Below are positions 30,573 through 32,547 of a stretch of DNA of 32,547 nucleotides, one piece after another; positions within the stretch are counted from its first letter, which is position 1, and every line of letters starts with the position of its first letter. The notes beneath the pieces are model-generated. The model saw only the letters and a list, made by a program, of their open reading frames with translations. It searched no databases and was not told the origin of the DNA. The position numbers and the translations under genes are program-made. The stretch comes from Zancudomyces culisetae (taxonomy: Eukaryota; Kickxellomycota; Harpellomycetes; Harpellales; Legeriomycetaceae): assembly GCA_001969505.1 (NCBI GenBank), contig LSSK01000006.1, forward strand, positions 1 through 32,547, in the 5' to 3' direction.

Positions 30573-31034
30573 TCACTGTTCAAGGTCATCAGCAGGTATG
30601 TTGTTGGTATCTACCGGTGTGTAATGGACTCGTGCTCGCTTTGTCTTGCTAGACATACCAGCATATACGGTTCTTCCCCATAACTCTTGTTTATCTGTTC
30701 CTGAAATTGCCGAGGAAAGAATTGATTCCATCTGTTTGAATTCTTGCTCGCTCGGGAATTGTTGATATGAAGCTTCGTATGATCCGGGTAATGGTCGTTC
30801 CCCAACAGAATAACTGACAAATGCATATCCTTTGTGTCGACCGTCGGGGTATTTAGGAAGTCCTATGTGATTTATACTTCCGAATTGATTGAAATGTGTA
30901 AAGAGCTTATCTTCGGTTATATCCCATGGTAATCCCTTGATATGGAGACAGGCACAGCAAAATGTGCGTTTGGAAGCGCAGTTTAAAAATCCAGTGAGTT
31001 TGCTTGCTGATCTGCCTGTTCTTAATACATTCAT
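30573..31034 (-). CDS. Small RRM protein, probably mitochondrial
   Basis: 153 residues with one RNA-recognition motif: RNP2 LHIKGLPW (30-37), RNP1 KGYAFVSY (68-75) and the loop ITEDKLFTHFNQFGSINHIGLP between them. The first 28 residues have Arg/Lys/Ser and no acid (MNVLRTGRSASKLTGFLNCASKR), typical of a mitochondrial targeting sequence. In size and layout it resembles SLIRP-like mitochondrial RRM proteins, but orthology cannot be claimed. After the RNP1 strand there is an insert (about 77-112) before the last strand (TVYAGMSSKTKRARVHY), longer than usual for an RRM. Intronless. Converges on Hul4 and diverges from the Mrx11-like gene with 446 bp between starts. Confidence 0.75.
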   Translation of the reverse strand: MNVLRTGRSASKLTGFLNCASKRTFCCACLHIKGLPWDITEDKLFTHFNQFGSINHIGLPKYPDGRHKGYAFVSYSVGERPLPGSYEASYQQFPSEQEFKQMESILSSAISGTDKQELWGRTVYAGMSSKTKRARVHYTPVDTNNIPADDLEQ

Positions 31035-31480
31035 TTCTATCGTCGTTGTTATATAAATGTGTTTTCAATTCGATTTCTATATGAGATTACAATGATATTT
31101 TTTATTTCTTCTGATTCACTTTGGTAACCAAAATTAAGATCACCAACCAAGATAGGAAAAAAAATATTTTCCTTTTTTTTTTTTTTTTAGAGGTGTTGAA
31201 AATGTTTATGAAATCAGGTAACAAATTTCCATTTTAGCTTGTGGTATTATTCGTTACTACACCCAACTCTCGCTCACCAATATTGGCTTTCATAGTCTCA
31301 TTAAGCACCATTGGTTTCAGAAAATTTGTGGTTTTGTTTACATATCTTAATTGTATTTAAGGAAGCAAACAATAAAATAAAAATTCAATCTTCTGTAAAT
31401 GGTAATTTATATAAAAAAACTATCCATACTTTGAAGCCAGTACAATTAACACACTTGGGTATACCAACCAAAGGCATATA
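31035..31480. other. Divergent intergenic region, RRM and Mrx11-like genes
   Basis: Presumed shared promoter of two putative mitochondrial genes. It contains a run of 16 T (31173-31188) directly followed by AG, which resembles a splice acceptor and could mark a 5'-UTR intron of the plus-strand gene. No coding sequence recognised. Confidence 0.4.
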
Positions 31481-32344
31481 ATGCTTAAAACATTCTCAAT
31501 AACCAAGGATATAACCAGCCTAGGTCTCAATATTACTAGAACTAAAACCCGAATTGATAAATTCACTACTCTTAAAAGAACAATGTCAGCAGCTAACCCA
31601 AAACCTACGCCCTTCCAACGCTGTTCCGTTCTTGTACCTCAATCCAGCGGTTATTTTAATAGCGTAAATACAAACAGGAGCGTCATATATGGGTGCGGAG
31701 CCGGTGTTTCTCGAGGTTTTTTTACATTTACAGGCTTTCCTTCTAATATACTTGGCGAAAAGCACAATTACGATACAAAGACTGGTAGATATTATTCAAC
31801 TAGTCCAACAAACAATCCAGCTGATCCTACACAACCCGAACATTCCGAGAAAGAGTCAAAAAAAGACACAGGGAATACAGATAATAATAGCAATCCACAG
31901 GATTCCAAACCAAAACCCAAGAAAAACACGTTCGAGTACTACAAATCGCAATTCAAATCCAAACCCGGATCACATCTCGTTTCCTTCCTATTGCTGCATG
32001 AACTTACCGCCATCCTACCCATCTTTTTGATATACTACTATCTCAAACTCACTGACTATCAATTCGATTTTTTGTTTAACTTTTCATCCTCACAATTATC
32101 CGAATATGTTGTGGAATCCTGCAACAGATTTTTCAACAAACTCCGTGGTTATTTTGGTTTTGGTGAACTACCATCGAATGACCTAACCATGGTTCGACTT
32201 GTTGCCAGTTATGCAATTGTCAAGACACTTCTTCCACTACGCCTGGCTGCTTGTGTTTTACTTACTCCATTTTTCTCTAAGTTCTTTATTGACCCTATTA
32301 CTAGTGTGTTTAGACGCATTTTTGTATTCTCCTTTAGAAAATAG
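31481..32344 (+). CDS. Mitochondrial inner-membrane protein, Mrx11/DUF1279-like
   Basis: 287 residues, intronless. The N-terminal 105 residues are basic, Ser/Thr-rich and poor in acids, ending in GRYYSTSP (102-109), a typical fungal presequence cleavage context. A hydrophilic linker follows (110-150). The conserved part starts with FEYYKSQFKSKPGSHLVSF; the first membrane helix is at about 166-188 (SFLLLHELTAILPIFLIYYYL) and a second hydrophobic region at about 238-270 (ASYAIVKTLLPLRLAACVLLTPFF). This HELTAI...YAIVK.LLPLR...LTP pattern is known from fungal mitochondrial proteins such as yeast Mrx11, related to the FAM210/DUF1279 group and found with mitochondrial ribosome or expression complexes. 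The molecular function is not established. Confidence 0.75.
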   Translation: MLKTFSITKDITSLGLNITRTKTRIDKFTTLKRTMSAANPKPTPFQRCSVLVPQSSGYFNSVNTNRSVIYGCGAGVSRGFFTFTGFPSNILGEKHNYDTKTGRYYSTSPTNNPADPTQPEHSEKESKKDTGNTDNNSNPQDSKPKPKKNTFEYYKSQFKSKPGSHLVSFLLLHELTAILPIFLIYYYLKLTDYQFDFLFNFSSSQLSEYVVESCNRFFNKLRGYFGFGELPSNDLTMVRLVASYAIVKTLLPLRLAACVLLTPFFSKFFIDPITSVFRRIFVFSFRK

Positions 32345-32357
32345 ACTATTCTTTTCA

Positions 32358-32360
<3 letters not shown>

Positions 32361-32388
<28 letters not shown>
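32361..32388 (+). repeat. (CT)n microsatellite in the 3' UTR
   Basis: CT dinucleotide run, uninterrupted from 32369 to 32388, starting 17 bp after the Mrx11-like stop codon. Confidence 0.9.
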
Positions 32389-32514
32389 TCCCTCCCACTT
32401 ATGCTGTTTCTAACTTACCATCTTTTTTTAAAACTAATGAAAATGTAAAAAAAAAGGTTAAACCAAGTATACGAGAATATTCAAGCTACTACCAACAACC
32501 CCCCATATAAATAC

Positions 32515-32516
<2 letters not shown>

Positions 32517-32547
<31 letters not shown>
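32517..32547 (+). repeat. Poly-C run at the contig end
   Basis: 31 consecutive C to the last base of the window, in otherwise AT-rich sequence. More likely an assembly-limiting homopolymer or a base-calling artefact than a telomere, since telomeric repeats contain T or A between C tracts. Confidence 0.9.

Overview
The window looks like one complete, AT-rich contig from a fungus. It starts inside a tandem-repeat gene and ends in a run of 31 C, both typical places for an assembly to break. Eukaryotic origin is clear from GT-AG introns of about 55-190 bp and from the gene set: SUMO E1 subunit UBA2, a HECT ligase of the Hul4 type, the nucleolar WD40 protein NOL10/Enp2, a She4/UNC-45 myosin chaperone and ribokinase. 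An Mpr1-type acetyltransferase and an Mrx11-like mitochondrial protein point to fungi. An early-diverging (zygomycete-grade) lineage is plausible, but the sequence alone does not settle it.

Layout. 1-849: 3' end of a Thr/Glu-rich repeat protein. 1153-4236: UBA2 in 11 exons. 4378-5133 (-): Mpr1-like N-acetyltransferase. 5.1-15.6 kb: a gene-poor accessory region with decayed ORF remnants, a secreted repeat protein carrying duplicated Lys-Arg sites (7181-8131), a broken PD-(D/E)XK-like nuclease paralogue (about 9431-10165, -), a broken and truncated acyl-CoA oxidase (10647-11955, +) and an intact 546-residue PD-(D/E)XK-like protein (12209-13849, -). 15.6-32.3 kb: conserved housekeeping genes, namely ribokinase, She4/UNC-45 (-), NOL10/Enp2, Hul4-like HECT ligase, an RRM protein (-) and an Mrx11-like mitochondrial membrane protein.

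How the parts relate. There are no operons. Neighbours are convergent (UBA2/acetyltransferase, ribokinase/She4, Hul4/RRM) or divergent (She4/NOL10, RRM/Mrx11-like). Two genes act in ubiquitin-family conjugation (UBA2, Hul4) and two probably in mitochondria (RRM, Mrx11-like). The most notable observations are a 29-nt microexon that completes a zinc ribbon in the Hul4-like ligase, the intact and decayed copies of an unrecognised nuclease-like family either side of a dead acyl-CoA oxidase, and the secreted protein with a 309-bp internal duplication carrying candidate Kex2 sites. All functions are inferred from sequence recognition. No searches were run.
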